A DNA stretch of 64,000 nt. Source: Roseiarcus sp963741405 (GTDB lineage: Bacteria; Pseudomonadota; Alphaproteobacteria; Rhizobiales; Beijerinckiaceae). The first letter of the stretch is position 1. Each line of letters begins with the position of its first letter. The notes beneath the pieces were generated by a model. The model ran no database searches. It had not been told where the DNA came from and saw only the letters and a program-made list of their open reading frames with translations. Shown here one piece after another: positions 54,952-63,977 of this stretch. The translations under genes and the position numbers were made by a program. The stretch is from NCBI GenBank assembly GCA_963741405.1, contig CAVUHX010000038.1:62001-126000 (forward strand). Direction: 5' to 3'.

Positions 54952-55401
54952 ATGCTTTGGGGAATCGATCCGCTGCTCGACGCGGACCTGCTTTACGCTC
55001 TGCGCCGGATGGGCCATGGCGACGAGATCGCCATCGTCGACGCCAATTTCCCCGCCTCGTCGACCGCGAGTTCGACAGTCACCGGGCAGCCGATCCTGAT
55101 GGCGGGTGTTTCGGCCGCGCGGGCGGTCGAAGCGGTGCTGTCGGTGATGCCGCTCGACAGTTTCGTCCCCGACCCGGCGCTGCGCATGGAAGTGACCGGC
55201 GACCCTGTCGCCGTGCCTCCCGTGCAGCAGGAGGTGCAGCAGGCGATCGACCGCGCCGTCGGCCGGCGTCAACCGCTGGTCGGCATCGAGCGCTTCGCCT
55301 TCTACGAGCGGGCGGCCGAAGCCTTTGCGATCGTCGCCACCGGCGAGCGGCGCCACTACGGCTGCTTCATCTTCAAGAAGGGCGTATTGCCGGAGGAATG
55401 A
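54952..55401 (+). CDS. RbsD/FucU-family sugar mutarotase
   Basis: A 149-residue protein of the RbsD/FucU fold. The start MLWGIDPLLDADLLYALRRMGHGDEIAIVDANFP matches FucU (the GHGD-xxxVDANFP loop holds the catalytic His/Asp). The C-terminus has the conserved ERFAFYERAAEAFAIVATGERRHYGCFIFKKGV. The enzyme interconverts sugar anomers, typically fucose or ribose. GGGGAGG precedes the ATG. No sugar transporter lies nearby. The lactonase-like operon at 22014 could be functionally linked to fucose use, but it is 30 kb away. Confidence 0.88.
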   Translation: MLWGIDPLLDADLLYALRRMGHGDEIAIVDANFPASSTASSTVTGQPILMAGVSAARAVEAVLSVMPLDSFVPDPALRMEVTGDPVAVPPVQQEVQQAIDRAVGRRQPLVGIERFAFYERAAEAFAIVATGERRHYGCFIFKKGVLPEE

Positions 55402-55414
55402 AGACCCCTCCCGG

Positions 55415-55783
55415 TCAGGGCTCGACGGCTTCGGCTTCGCTTTGCGCCGCCGACGCCGAGCGCGCGAGCGACAATGCCGCCAAGACGCGCTGCGCCTCGT
55501 CCTGCAGGACGCGGTAACTCTGCTCCCAGGCGCCGGCGCGCGGACGGGTTCGCGCAAGCCGACGGACGAGCCCCTCCAGCGCGGCGGCCCTTTCCTCAGC
55601 CTCCCTCAACCGGGCGAGCGCCCCCTCGTGGCGGACGGCGTCGACCAGGCGGACCTTGCGGTCCTGACAGATTCCGATGCAGGGCCGCGGCGCCTCGATC
55701 CGGCCGCAGCCGATGCATCGCCAAGCCTCGACAAACGGCGACGCCTCCGTCTCGACCTCGATTGCTTCGGGCCTGTGCCCCAT
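55415..55783 (-). CDS. Small zinc-ribbon-like protein of unknown function
   Basis: A 122-residue protein. Near the N-terminus, four cysteines lie in WRCIGCGRIEAPRPCIGICQDRKV (CxxC...CxxxC), suggesting zinc or Fe-S binding. The rest is a long charged helix (ALARLREAEERAAALEGLVRRLART, then AWEQSYRVLQDEAQRVLAALS), probably a coiled coil. It ends 14 bases from the convergent mutarotase gene. I do not recognise the family; a DNA- or RNA-binding adaptor is possible but unproven. Confidence 0.6.
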   Translation of the reverse strand: MGHRPEAIEVETEASPFVEAWRCIGCGRIEAPRPCIGICQDRKVRLVDAVRHEGALARLREAEERAAALEGLVRRLARTRPRAGAWEQSYRVLQDEAQRVLAALSLARSASAAQSEAEAVEP

Positions 55784-56073
55784 CTGCGTCTCTTTTCAAT
55801 CGCCGGCAAGCGGACGCGATCTACGCCGTCGGCCCCGGCGCCGCCAAGGCGACACGAGGTCGCGCCCGCCCCTTGCCCGTCCGATCGGCACGGCGCAAAG
55901 GCAAACGCTCCGCGAAGGAACAGGGTAAATCGCCGGTAAAGCAAACTCCTTGTCAAGATTAAGAAATTTCCATCCTCCCGAGCGTCGGGATCGATAAAAT
56001 TCGAGCCAATTTATTCGGCCCTCGCCAAGCGGAAGGGGCGATGCTGCCGAGGTCAGATCTTGGCAGGGGCGTC

Positions 56074-56703
56074 ATGTTCAACCGGCTCTTCAGTTTCGTC
56101 ACCGCAGCGGTCATCGTCGGCCTCGCCTGGAACACCTTCGGCGAAGCTTCGGAGGGGCTGCCGCGCGCGAACTGGACGCCGGTCGGGAACGAAACCACGA
56201 TCCCCTATGGCTGGGTCGACTTCTGCAGCCGCCATGCGGAAGAATGCACGCTCGGCAAGCTCAATCCGGTCGACGTCCACATGACCCGGCAGGTCTGGAA
56301 GACACTGAACCAGATCAATTCCTTCGCCAACGACGCGATCGAGCCGATGAGCAATCTCGATCATTGGGGCACCACGCTCGACCATTGGGACTATCCGATC
56401 GATGGCAAGGGCGACTGCAAGATCTATGCGCTGTTCAAGCGCAAGCTCCTGATCGAGCGCGGCTTTCCCCGTCAGGCGCTGCTGATGACGATCGTGCGCG
56501 ACCTGAACGGCGAGGGCCACGCCGTCCTGACGGTCAAGACCGACCGCGGCGACTTCGTCCTCGACAATCTGGCGCCGAACGTCCGGCCCTGGAGTGCGAC
56601 CGGATACCAGTTCTTCAAGCGCCAGGCGCAGGACGACCCGAACGTGTGGCTGAGCCTCGGCGGCGCGACCGGCGCGGCCCCGGTGGAGGCGGCGAGCCAT
56701 TGA
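56074..56703 (+). CDS. Bacterial transglutaminase-like cysteine peptidase (BTLCP)
   Basis: A 209-residue exported or membrane-anchored protein (signal region FSFVTAAVIVGLAWNTFG). The papain-like triad is visible: Cys in GKGDCKIYALFKRKLL, His in GEGHAVLTVKT and Asp in FVLDNLAPNVRPW. The N-terminal IPYGWVDFCSRHAEEC is also typical. BTLCPs (PF06035) occur in envelopes of Proteobacteria, and LapG-type members cleave adhesins; whether this one does so is unknown. The start at 56074 has CAGGGG upstream; an earlier in-frame ATG would add 11 residues without a site. Confidence 0.87.
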   Translation: MFNRLFSFVTAAVIVGLAWNTFGEASEGLPRANWTPVGNETTIPYGWVDFCSRHAEECTLGKLNPVDVHMTRQVWKTLNQINSFANDAIEPMSNLDHWGTTLDHWDYPIDGKGDCKIYALFKRKLLIERGFPRQALLMTIVRDLNGEGHAVLTVKTDRGDFVLDNLAPNVRPWSATGYQFFKRQAQDDPNVWLSLGGATGAAPVEAASH

Positions 56704-56705
56704 GG

Positions 56706-58049
56706 TCAACAGGCCGCCATCCCGTTCTGCAGCATCCGGACGTGTAAGATTCTGAAGCCGCCCGGGCCCACGATGGCCGGGCCGGCCACCACGCTGTTCT
56801 GGGACGCCAATTCAGCGATTTCAGGCGGTTGCGGCGCGATCTCGATGCGGCTTGGCGCCGGCGCAAGCGAAGCCCCTTGCGCCGGTCGTTCGTCGGAAGG
56901 GGCGAAATCGTCGCTGCCCTCGAACATCGCACCCCGGGGCTCCGGCGGCGCCGCGTTCGAGCCGTCGCCGGGCGGCGCTTTTGTCTTTTCAGGCTCTTGC
57001 GGTCCTGTTTTCATGCAATGGGTAAGATTCGCGGCGGGCGAGTCCGGCTCTTGCGGCGGCGAGGCGAGGCGCGACGAGAGCGTTTCGTCGGCGGCGTCCG
57101 AAGCGCCGCCGCTTGCGGGCGCCAATTCCATCCTTGCAGCCTCTTGCCGCTCCATTTCCGAGCGATTGGTCTCCGGCGCGGCGGGCGCGCGATCATCTTC
57201 CACTTCCCCGGCGCGGGGCGGCAAGGCTTCATGCGGAAGGTCGGCGCCACTACCGGGCGCGATTTCTGCCTTTTCAACATCTTGCGGCGCCGTTTCCAGG
57301 CGATCGCTCCAAGGCGCGGCGAATTCGGGCGCGGCGAATTCGGGCGCGTCGTGGGCGGGCCCGGCAAGGCGCGGCCCGGCGCCTTCGCCCGACACAGCCG
57401 AGGCCATGCCGTCAACCGGCGCAAGTTCAGCCTTTTCAGGATCTTGCGGTTCTGCCCGAAGGGGATCGGTCCGCGACGCATCGTGCGCGCGCGGATCTTG
57501 TTCCGGCGTGGGGAGGAATGCCCCGCGGCTCAGGGTCGCCGCCGAAGGCGCCAACGTGACTGCCGGCGGGGAATCACCCGTCCGCTGGGGCGCCGTTTCC
57601 GGCCGATCCGCCAGGAGCGCGGGCAGTCCGTTCGCCTTCGGTTCGATCGACCGCCCGTCCCGCACGGCGCGCCGGTCGGGGGCGACGAAGCCATGGTAAC
57701 GGTCGAGCTCGCGGACGATCTTCACGACGCATTCGACCGCCCTCAGGTTCGCCCCCGACATCGCGCTGTAGGCGACGAGCAGCGCCTCGTTGAGCCGGCC
57801 GACCTGAAGCGCCGCATACTCCGCGGGCGCCCCAGGCATGCGGCGGGCGAGAATCTCCTTAATGAGCGCGCGCATGCGCTTTTCCGTCACGCCCACCCGC
57901 GCGGCGATCTCGACGACCGATACGCCGCAGTTCAGGAGGTCGACGATCCGTCGTTCCCGCCGGGCCTTTTCTGCGCGCGCCGCGCGCCGGACCGCGATCG
58001 AGCGGTTGCGGGGTGTCGTGGCGATCGGAATGACGACTGATGCGGACAC
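56706..58049 (-). CDS. HTH-domain protein with degenerate Pro/Ala-rich repeat tail
   Basis: A 447-residue protein starting at GTG (58049, with GGGAGA eight bases upstream). Residues 1-130 are a structured domain: a basic helix, then an HTH (IVDLLNCGVSVVEIAARVGVTEKRMRALIKEIL) and a helical block (YAALQVGRLNEALLVAYSAMSGANLRAVECVVKIVRELD) that resembles phage-terminase-small-subunit-like proteins. From about residue 145 the protein is low complexity with at least six degenerate 45-50-residue units around a core like PQEPEKAELAPVDG. The tail probably is disordered. Related 67-bp DNA copies lie at 63.7-64.0 kb. The function is unknown; DNA binding is likely from the HTH. Confidence 0.65.
   Translation of the reverse strand: MSASVVIPIATTPRNRSIAVRRAARAEKARRERRIVDLLNCGVSVVEIAARVGVTEKRMRALIKEILARRMPGAPAEYAALQVGRLNEALLVAYSAMSGANLRAVECVVKIVRELDRYHGFVAPDRRAVRDGRSIEPKANGLPALLADRPETAPQRTGDSPPAVTLAPSAATLSRGAFLPTPEQDPRAHDASRTDPLRAEPQDPEKAELAPVDGMASAVSGEGAGPRLAGPAHDAPEFAAPEFAAPWSDRLETAPQDVEKAEIAPGSGADLPHEALPPRAGEVEDDRAPAAPETNRSEMERQEAARMELAPASGGASDAADETLSSRLASPPQEPDSPAANLTHCMKTGPQEPEKTKAPPGDGSNAAPPEPRGAMFEGSDDFAPSDERPAQGASLAPAPSRIEIAPQPPEIAELASQNSVVAGPAIVGPGGFRILHVRMLQNGMAAC
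56960..57620 (-). repeat. Degenerate repeat units in the HTH-protein tail
   Basis: At about 56990, 57130, 57275, 57435 and 57585 the plus strand reads variants of gcgatttctgccTTTTCAacatcTTGCGGcGCCgTTTCC, spaced roughly 145 bases. The same core (attcaatcttttcaaccc-tttgcg-cgccattt) recurs at 63784 and 63943 outside this gene. Confidence 0.6.
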
Positions 58050-58100
58050 GCGACGTTCTCCCGTTTTCAAACATTCACCTTGAGAACATATATAGAACAA

Positions 58101-58381
58101 AACGCGACCATACGCAAGGAATTATCGTATTTTCCGTCGGGAGCCCGCGAGAGCAGCCTTGCGATCGGACTTGAACCGGCGATTCTCCCCGCAAGATCGA
58201 TCCGCCGCAAAATCAAACGATTTTCGTCGGGCCGATCCTGACCGCCGTTCTCGAAAACGAGACTTTCGAGCCGAAATTCTCCATAAGCGGTCGATCATCC
58301 TGCGCGCGCCTGAGACGGCGTCTCCGCAGCGAGCCGATGCGCGCTTGAAAGCAACCAGGGGCTCGATTTCAGGAGGTCGTC
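58101..58381. other. Divergent promoter region before the P450 gene
   Basis: No gene seen. AT-rich stretches near 58088-58135 (acatatatagaacaaaacg, ggaattatcgtattttcc) are good promoter candidates for the leftward HTH gene. Confidence 0.35.
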
Positions 58382-59749
58382 ATGACCGTCCAGAGCTTGC
58401 CGTTCGTCCCGCCCGCGCCAGCGGTTCACCCAAAAAACCTGCCGGTCTGGCGTCTCCTCTGGGAAGGGACGCGCTCCAGCCTGTCGATCTGGCCGGACAT
58501 TGTTTTCGACGCGCTCACCGTCCGAAACAGCGTGATGGGACTCAAGACGATCCTGGTCAATGATCCCGAAGGCGTGCGTCACGTGCTGACGGCCAACGCC
58601 GCGAATTATCGGCGCCCTCCCGTCGTCACGCGCTTCGCGCGCCCGCTCGGCGGCTCAGGGCTTTTTCTCGCGGAAGGCGCCCATTGGCGCCGTCAGCGCC
58701 GTCTCCTGGCGCCGACGTTCACGCCCGTCAGCATTGGCCTGCTGCTGCCCCATTTTCGCGAGGCGGGCTCTCACCTGCTGCGTTCTGTTGAAAAAGCGCC
58801 GCGAGCCAATCTCTCGAAAGCCTTTCAGGACACGGCTCTGGAGGCGGTCCTGCGCGCCTTGTTCTCGATGCCGGAAAGCGGCGAGCGCGAGACATTGAGC
58901 CATATGGTGCGCGAATATGCCGACGGACCTGGACGGCCGAATCTGTTCGACGCGTTTGCGACAAGCGAAGATTCCTTCGCCTTCGTGAACAGGAAACGCA
59001 CGCACTTTCAGAAACGCTGGTTCCCGGCGATCGACCGGATCATCGCGCAACGCAGGGCGTCGCCGACAAAGGCGGGCCATCGCGATCTCCTCGATCTGTT
59101 GTTGGCCCTCAGGGACCCGGAAACCGGCGACGCGCTCTCGGACGCCGAAATCCGCGACCAATGCGCCACCATGTTGTTCGCCGGTTCCGAGACGACGGCG
59201 CGGCTGATGTTCTGGGCGAGCACCCTCCTGGCGATGGATTCTGAAGAACAGGAGAGCGTGCGCAGGGACATCGCCGCTTTTCCGCCGGAGCGGATCAACG
59301 GCCTCGACGATCTGCAGAACTGGCAGCATTTGCGCAATGTGCTCCTGGAGGCTTTGCGGCTCTATCCGCCGGTTCCCCATATTCTTCGGGACGCAATCGG
59401 ACCCGACACCATTTGCGGCGAAAGCATTGGCGCCAAGACGCAGGTGTGGATGAGCCCTTGGGTCATGCATCGCCATCGGCGCTTCTGGGACCGGCCGACC
59501 GCGTTTCTTCCCGGTCGCTTCGCAGGAAAAACCGTCCCGTGGACCCAGACGCCGGCCTATATTCCGTTTGGCTTCGGGCCGCGCATTTGCATCGGCCTTT
59601 CGTTTGCGTTGTCGGAAGCCCAGATTGTCCTGGCGCAGCTGCTGTCGCGCTACCGGATCAGCCTGCCCGACGCGCGGCCGGTGTTGCCGGTCGGGCGCGT
59701 CACGATCGAACCGTCTTATGAACCGTTGTTTCGATTGGAGGCGGTGTGA
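58382..59749 (+). CDS. Cytochrome P450
   Basis: A 455-residue soluble P450. All key elements are present: the I-helix oxygen motif MLFAGSETTARLMF, the K-helix ExxR in LLEALRLYPPVPHILRD, the PERF-like region (AFLPGRF), and the heme-binding loop FGFGPRICIGLSFALSEAQ with the cysteine ligand. Length and the FxPxR/GKTVPW features suggest a CYP4/CYP102-like bacterial branch that hydroxylates fatty acids or alkanes, but the substrate is uncertain. It has no fused reductase, so it needs a ferredoxin and a reductase; those encoded at 41308-42673 are candidates. AGGAGG precedes the ATG. Confidence 0.93.
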   Translation: MTVQSLPFVPPAPAVHPKNLPVWRLLWEGTRSSLSIWPDIVFDALTVRNSVMGLKTILVNDPEGVRHVLTANAANYRRPPVVTRFARPLGGSGLFLAEGAHWRRQRRLLAPTFTPVSIGLLLPHFREAGSHLLRSVEKAPRANLSKAFQDTALEAVLRALFSMPESGERETLSHMVREYADGPGRPNLFDAFATSEDSFAFVNRKRTHFQKRWFPAIDRIIAQRRASPTKAGHRDLLDLLLALRDPETGDALSDAEIRDQCATMLFAGSETTARLMFWASTLLAMDSEEQESVRRDIAAFPPERINGLDDLQNWQHLRNVLLEALRLYPPVPHILRDAIGPDTICGESIGAKTQVWMSPWVMHRHRRFWDRPTAFLPGRFAGKTVPWTQTPAYIPFGFGPRICIGLSFALSEAQIVLAQLLSRYRISLPDARPVLPVGRVTIEPSYEPLFRLEAV

Positions 59750-59822
59750 GCCTCCCGCCTCGGCGTCGAGCGGCGGTCATTGTTCGAGGACCCCCTCATT
59801 CCGCGAATCGGCAAGGAGCGCT

Positions 59823-60161
59823 TCAGCGAGGCTCCAGCGACGGCAATTTGAGATGCTGTTCCAACCGGCGAACCCGCTCCTCGTGCTCGCCGATGACGAG
59901 CCCGTGTCCGACGACGGCGGAATGATACTCGACCACCGTCCGGCGAAGGCCGACGATCTGTTCGCGGGTGTCCTTTTGCATCGTCAGCATTTCGGAGGTG
60001 ACATCGGCCCGCAGGGAATGGAGGTCGGACTTGGTCGCCATCTCCCGGCGTTGGGACTGCAATTCCGATTTCAGCGTCTGCATTTCGCCTTTGATATCGC
60101 CGATGTCTCCGCGCAGGCCGCGCAGATGCTCGATGAGGATATTTCCGGTGTGCTCGGCCAC
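59823..60161 (-). CDS. Small coiled-coil protein
   Basis: About 112 residues, nearly all helical with heptad character: HTGNILIEHLRGLRGDIGDIKGEMQTLKSELQSQRREMATKSDLHSLRADVTSEML and on to RVRRLEQHLKLP. There is no membrane segment. Start GTG at 60161 was preferred because GAAGGA lies six bases upstream; an ATG seven codons earlier is also in frame. Similar short coiled-coil proteins (EH-x-L-x-EHLR-x-IR...) are frequent in Rhizobiales and near toxin or mobile genes. The function is unknown. Confidence 0.7.
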   Translation of the reverse strand: MAEHTGNILIEHLRGLRGDIGDIKGEMQTLKSELQSQRREMATKSDLHSLRADVTSEMLTMQKDTREQIVGLRRTVVEYHSAVVGHGLVIGEHEERVRRLEQHLKLPSLEPR

Positions 60162-60332
60162 GAGGATTCCTTCAAGTTTCAAAAAACTGAAGCCCGAGTC
60201 TCCATAGACCCTCTGTTGGGGATTGCGCCGGCACGATCAATCGCGCGGTATACCAGCCCAATCTCGCAAAATCCGGTCAGGCCGGCCGAAGACCTCCATA
60301 TGCGATTCCCCTGAGCTTTCTCCGGCGCTCAA

Positions 60333-61508
60333 TCATCGTCCGGCGGTCGTCCGGCTTCTCCGCATCCGGCCCAACGCGGCCCGAAATGCCTCAGCAAAGC
60401 GTTCAACGTCCTCGTCGGACGACGTCCATCCCAAACTCAAACGGATCGCGCAGCGCGCGAGTTCCTGCGGCGCGCCCATGGCTCTAAGGACGTGCGACGG
60501 CGTCACCTTTCCCGAGGAACAGGCCGACCCCGAGCTGGTCGCGACGCCGGCGAGGTCAAGGGCGATCATCAGAGTCGCCGCTTCGACGCTGGGGACCGCA
60601 AAGCAAAGGGTATTTGGAAGCCGCGGCGCGGTCTCGCCGAAGATCACGGCGTCCGGGGCGCAACCGAGCACCGCGTCCGAAAGTCGATCGCGAAGCGAGA
60701 GGAGCCGCGTCCCCTCCCACGCTGTGGTGGCGAGACTAGCACGCGCGGCGGCCCCAAAGCCGGCAATCGCAGCCACGTTCTCGGTGCCGGCGCGATCGCC
60801 GCGCTCCTGTCCCCCGCCGCGCATTAATGGCTCGCCGAGACTGAAAGCGACGCTCACCGTCACGATTGCTCCGGTCCCCTGCGGCCCGCCCATTTTGTGC
60901 GCCGAAAACGCAATGGCGTCCGCGCCGAGCGCCAGCAGGTTGCATTCGGATCGGCCCGCGAGTTGTACGGCGTCGCAGAACACACGGCCGCCCGCGGCAT
61001 GGACGAGCCTCGACGCCTCGAAGACGGGTTGAATCACTCCAGTCTCGTTGTTTGCTCCCTGGAGCGCGAGCAGCGCGCGTCCAGGCCTTCGGAGGGCGGA
61101 CTCGATCCAGTCGAGGTCGACCCGTCCGTCTCCGTTCAGCGGTGCGACCTCGACGGCTGAGATGGGAAAACGACCGCCCTGCAGGACGCATAAGTGCTCC
61201 CCCGCGCTCACGATCAACCGTTCGAGCGGGGCTTCCCCAAGCCCGCATCCGAAGCGCGCGTTCAGCGCCGTATTGGCCGCCTCCGTGCCGCTGGAGACAA
61301 AGGTAACCGCGCGGGCCGCTACGCCGCCTAGGGCCGCGACCTCGAGCCGAGCATTCTCGAGGACCGACCGCGCCGTCCGGCCCTCGGCATGCACCGAGGA
61401 CGGATTGCCGCCGGCGTCCATGGCCGTGAGCATCGCTTCGCGAGCTTCCGGCCGAAGGGGCGACGTCGCGTTATGGTCGAGATAGGTCCTCTTGGTCGCG
61501 GCAGGCAT
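60333..61508 (-). CDS. Cysteine desulfurase (class V aminotransferase, NifS/IscS-like)
   Basis: A 391-residue PLP enzyme. Conserved points: YLDHNATSPLRPEAREAM at the start, the cofactor-region His in SAGEHLCVL, the PLP-binding Lys in AFSAHKMGGPQGTGAI, the RAGTENVAAIAGFGAA motif and the mobile catalytic Cys in SSGSACSSGKVTPSHVLRAMG. The last motif defines the group I (NifS/IscS) type. It removes sulfur from cysteine for Fe-S clusters or thiolation. No isc, suf or nif genes surround it, so this is an orphan copy. It faces leftward, divergent from the alpha/beta hydrolase gene. Confidence 0.9.
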   Translation of the reverse strand: MPAATKRTYLDHNATSPLRPEAREAMLTAMDAGGNPSSVHAEGRTARSVLENARLEVAALGGVAARAVTFVSSGTEAANTALNARFGCGLGEAPLERLIVSAGEHLCVLQGGRFPISAVEVAPLNGDGRVDLDWIESALRRPGRALLALQGANNETGVIQPVFEASRLVHAAGGRVFCDAVQLAGRSECNLLALGADAIAFSAHKMGGPQGTGAIVTVSVAFSLGEPLMRGGGQERGDRAGTENVAAIAGFGAAARASLATTAWEGTRLLSLRDRLSDAVLGCAPDAVIFGETAPRLPNTLCFAVPSVEAATLMIALDLAGVATSSGSACSSGKVTPSHVLRAMGAPQELARCAIRLSLGWTSSDEDVERFAEAFRAALGRMRRSRTTAGR

Positions 61509-61706
61509 CCCGTCTCCGGCCAAGCGGTCGAGGGCTTCCGCTCCGCGCGCGCCGCCGTTTTTCCTTGCAATCTCCGGCGCCCCGCGTGCTAAGAGGCTGC
61601 CTCCGAGGCGAGTTTCCGTCGACTCACGCGAGTCATAGACGCGCTTGTCCCAGGCCGCAAGGCGGGCCGTCTTCGATGCGGGTCGATCGGTTGTTTTGGA
61701 GTGTCC

Positions 61707-62414
61707 ATGCCCGAGGTCTTTTTCAACGGTCCCGCAGGTCGCCTGGAAGGCCGTTTTCATCCTGCAAAACAGCGAGGCGCCCCGATCGCGATCGTGCTGC
61801 ATCCGCACCCCCAGTTCGGCGGCACGATGAACAACCAGATCGTCTACAGCACCTACTACAACTTCGCCGAGCGGGGGTTTTCCGTCCTGCGGTTCAACTT
61901 CCGGGGCGTGGGACGCTCGCAAGGCGCCTTCGACCATGGCCAGGGCGAGCTTTCCGACGCCGCTTCGGCCCTCGACTGGGCTCAGTCGATCAGCCCGGAA
62001 GCACGCGCCTGCTGGATCGCCGGCGTTTCGTTCGGCTCCTGGATCGGGATGCAGCTCCTCATGCGCCGCCCGGAGATCGAGGGTTTCATCTCCATTGCGC
62101 CGCCGGCCAATCGCTTCGATTTCAGCTTCCTGGCCCCCTGCCCGTCGTCCGGCTTGTTCGTGCATGGCGACAAGGACCGCGTGGCGCCGCTGAAGGAGGT
62201 CCTCGCTCTCATCGAAAAGCTGAAGACCCAGAGGGGCATCGTCATCGAGCACGCCGTAATCCCGGAGGCGAACCACTTCTTCGAGGACTGCATCGATGAC
62301 CTGCAGGCCGTCGTCGGCAGCTATCTCGACAAGCGTCTCGGCATGCCCCGGCATGCCCCTCAGCCGCTTCGGAAGGAGCGCGCGAAGCCGGCTCCCCCGC
62401 ACGGCGACGGCTAG
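61707..62414 (+). CDS. Alpha/beta hydrolase of the dienelactone-hydrolase-like type
   Basis: A 235-residue cytoplasmic hydrolase. The oxyanion region is IAIVLHPHPQFGGTMNN, the nucleophile elbow GVSFGSWIGMQL (G-x-S-x-G), the acid in VHGDKDRVAPL and the His in PEANHFFEDC. This is the small alpha/beta hydrolase family conserved in Alphaproteobacteria (the HPHPxxGGxMxN signature); its substrate is not known. Start ATG at 61707 has GGAG five bases upstream; a GTG two codons earlier would leave no spacing. The Pro/Arg-rich tail is variable. Ribonuclease D follows 27 bases later. Confidence 0.85.
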   Translation: MPEVFFNGPAGRLEGRFHPAKQRGAPIAIVLHPHPQFGGTMNNQIVYSTYYNFAERGFSVLRFNFRGVGRSQGAFDHGQGELSDAASALDWAQSISPEARACWIAGVSFGSWIGMQLLMRRPEIEGFISIAPPANRFDFSFLAPCPSSGLFVHGDKDRVAPLKEVLALIEKLKTQRGIVIEHAVIPEANHFFEDCIDDLQAVVGSYLDKRLGMPRHAPQPLRKERAKPAPPHGDG

Positions 62415-62441
62415 TAGCGCACAAGCGGGCGGGGGTCTGGC

Positions 62442-63620
62442 GTGTCGCTTATAACTACGACGGAAGAACTCGAGGCCGCGTGCCTCAGGATGGCTCGGTA
62501 TCCCTTCGTCACCGTCGACACCGAGTTCCTTCGCGAAACCACCTTTTGGCCGGTGCTGTGCGTGGTCCAGCTGGCGTCTGACGACGAAGCTCTGGCGATC
62601 GACGCGCTCGCTGAGGGACTCGATCTCCAGCCGCTCTTGCGCCTGATGGCCGACGAAGGCGTGGTCAAGGTGTTCCACGCCGCCCGCCAGGATCTCGAGA
62701 TCTTCTGGAAGCTCGCCGGAGTGCTGCCTGCTCCGCTCTTCGACACCCAGGTCGCGGCGATGGTTTGCGGCTACGGCGACCAGGTCTCCTATAGCGAGCT
62801 CGTGCAATCGGTTTGCCGGGTTCCGATCGACAAGTCCTCGCGTTTCACCGACTGGGCGCGAAGGCCGCTGGCCGAGGCCCAGATCGACTACGCCATCGGC
62901 GACGTCACCTACCTGCGCGACGTTTACAGGGCGCTGGTGAAGCGCCTCGCGGCGACCGGGCGTCAGGCCTGGCTCGACGACGAGATGAAAGTGCTCAACT
63001 CGCCAGCGACCTACGAACAGCACCCCGAGAACGCGTGGGAGCGGTACAAGTCGCGAGCGCGCAAACCTCGGGATCTCGCGGTGCTGATGGAGCTCGCGGC
63101 CTGGCGCGAAAGCGAGGCGCAGGCGCGCGACGTTCCTCGTTCGCGCGTCCTGAAGGATGACGTTCTGATCGGGCTGTCGCTGGCCGCCCCGCAAAGCCTC
63201 GAGGCGCTCGGAAACTTGCGGGCCTTTCCGCGCGGCATGGAGCGTTCGCGCGCCGGCGGCGAAATCCTGCAGGCCATCGGCCGCGGCCTCGCGCGCGACC
63301 AGAAGGCCCTGCCGAAGATCGAGCGCGCGCGGCGCAACGGGGCGAACATCGGCCCGACGGTCGAACTCCTCAAGGTGTTGCTCAGGCAAGTGAGCGAAGA
63401 CAGCGGCGTCGCCGGCAAGCTGATCGCGAGCGTCGACGACCTCGAGGCCATCGCGACAAGCGACAAGGCCGACGTGCCGGCGCTGTCGGGCTGGCGCCGC
63501 AAGCTGTTCGGCGAGCGCGCGCTCGGCCTCAAGCACGGACAGCTGGCGCTGACGGTGGAAAACGGCAAGGTCGTCACGCTCGAGTGGCACGAGAGCGAGG
63601 GCCCGCCGACGGGGCTCTGA
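62442..63620 (+). CDS. rnd: Ribonuclease D
   Basis: A 392-residue 3'-to-5' exoribonuclease that trims tRNA and other stable RNA ends. The DEDD catalytic residues are seen: Asp26 and Glu28 in FVTVDTEFLRE, Asp in VFHAARQDLEIFWKL, and the final Asp with Tyr in IDYAIGDVTYLRDVY. The C-terminal half has the HRDC domain (RARKPRDLAVLMELAAWRESEAQARDVPRSRVLKDD). The start is GTG at 62442; the family begins at MSLITTTEELE. It closely follows the alpha/beta hydrolase gene on the same strand. Confidence 0.93.
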   Translation: MSLITTTEELEAACLRMARYPFVTVDTEFLRETTFWPVLCVVQLASDDEALAIDALAEGLDLQPLLRLMADEGVVKVFHAARQDLEIFWKLAGVLPAPLFDTQVAAMVCGYGDQVSYSELVQSVCRVPIDKSSRFTDWARRPLAEAQIDYAIGDVTYLRDVYRALVKRLAATGRQAWLDDEMKVLNSPATYEQHPENAWERYKSRARKPRDLAVLMELAAWRESEAQARDVPRSRVLKDDVLIGLSLAAPQSLEALGNLRAFPRGMERSRAGGEILQAIGRGLARDQKALPKIERARRNGANIGPTVELLKVLLRQVSEDSGVAGKLIASVDDLEAIATSDKADVPALSGWRRKLFGERALGLKHGQLALTVENGKVVTLEWHESEGPPTGL

Positions 63621-63753
63621 ACGACCGCGCAAGTTTGGTCGCACGTGGGCCTTTTCAAGGTCTTGGGCGCCGAAAACCGTCGCCTTCGTCGATTCGCGCC
63701 GCGGCCGTTGGAGGGTTCGGCGCAGCCAGCGCCAGCATCCTGTGGATCCAAGC

Positions 63754-63820
63754 CGTCCGGGGCCACGCCATTCGCGGGCGCGGATTCAATCTTTTCAACC
63801 CTTTGCGACGCCATTTGCGG
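63754..63820. repeat. 67-bp direct repeat, copy A
   Basis: About 60 of 67 bases match copy B at 63911; the central 31 bases (gggcgcggattcaatctttt and on) are identical. It is related to the units in the HTH-protein gene. Confidence 0.75.
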
Positions 63821-63910
63821 GCAAATCGCAACGCTCGCGCGGCGCTCGTCCGCGGCCGGTCGAAGGGAGAGCTTCGACGCGCTCTGGCGCCAGATATGGT
63901 AGGTCCGGCG

Positions 63911-63977
63911 CGTCTGGGGCCATACCGTTCCCGGGCGCGGATTCAATCTTTTCAACCCTTTGCCGCGCCATTTGCGG
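63911..63977. repeat. 67-bp direct repeat, copy B
   Basis: Second copy, 157 bases after copy A. The spacing is not a multiple of three, so the two copies do not share a reading frame. Confidence 0.75.
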
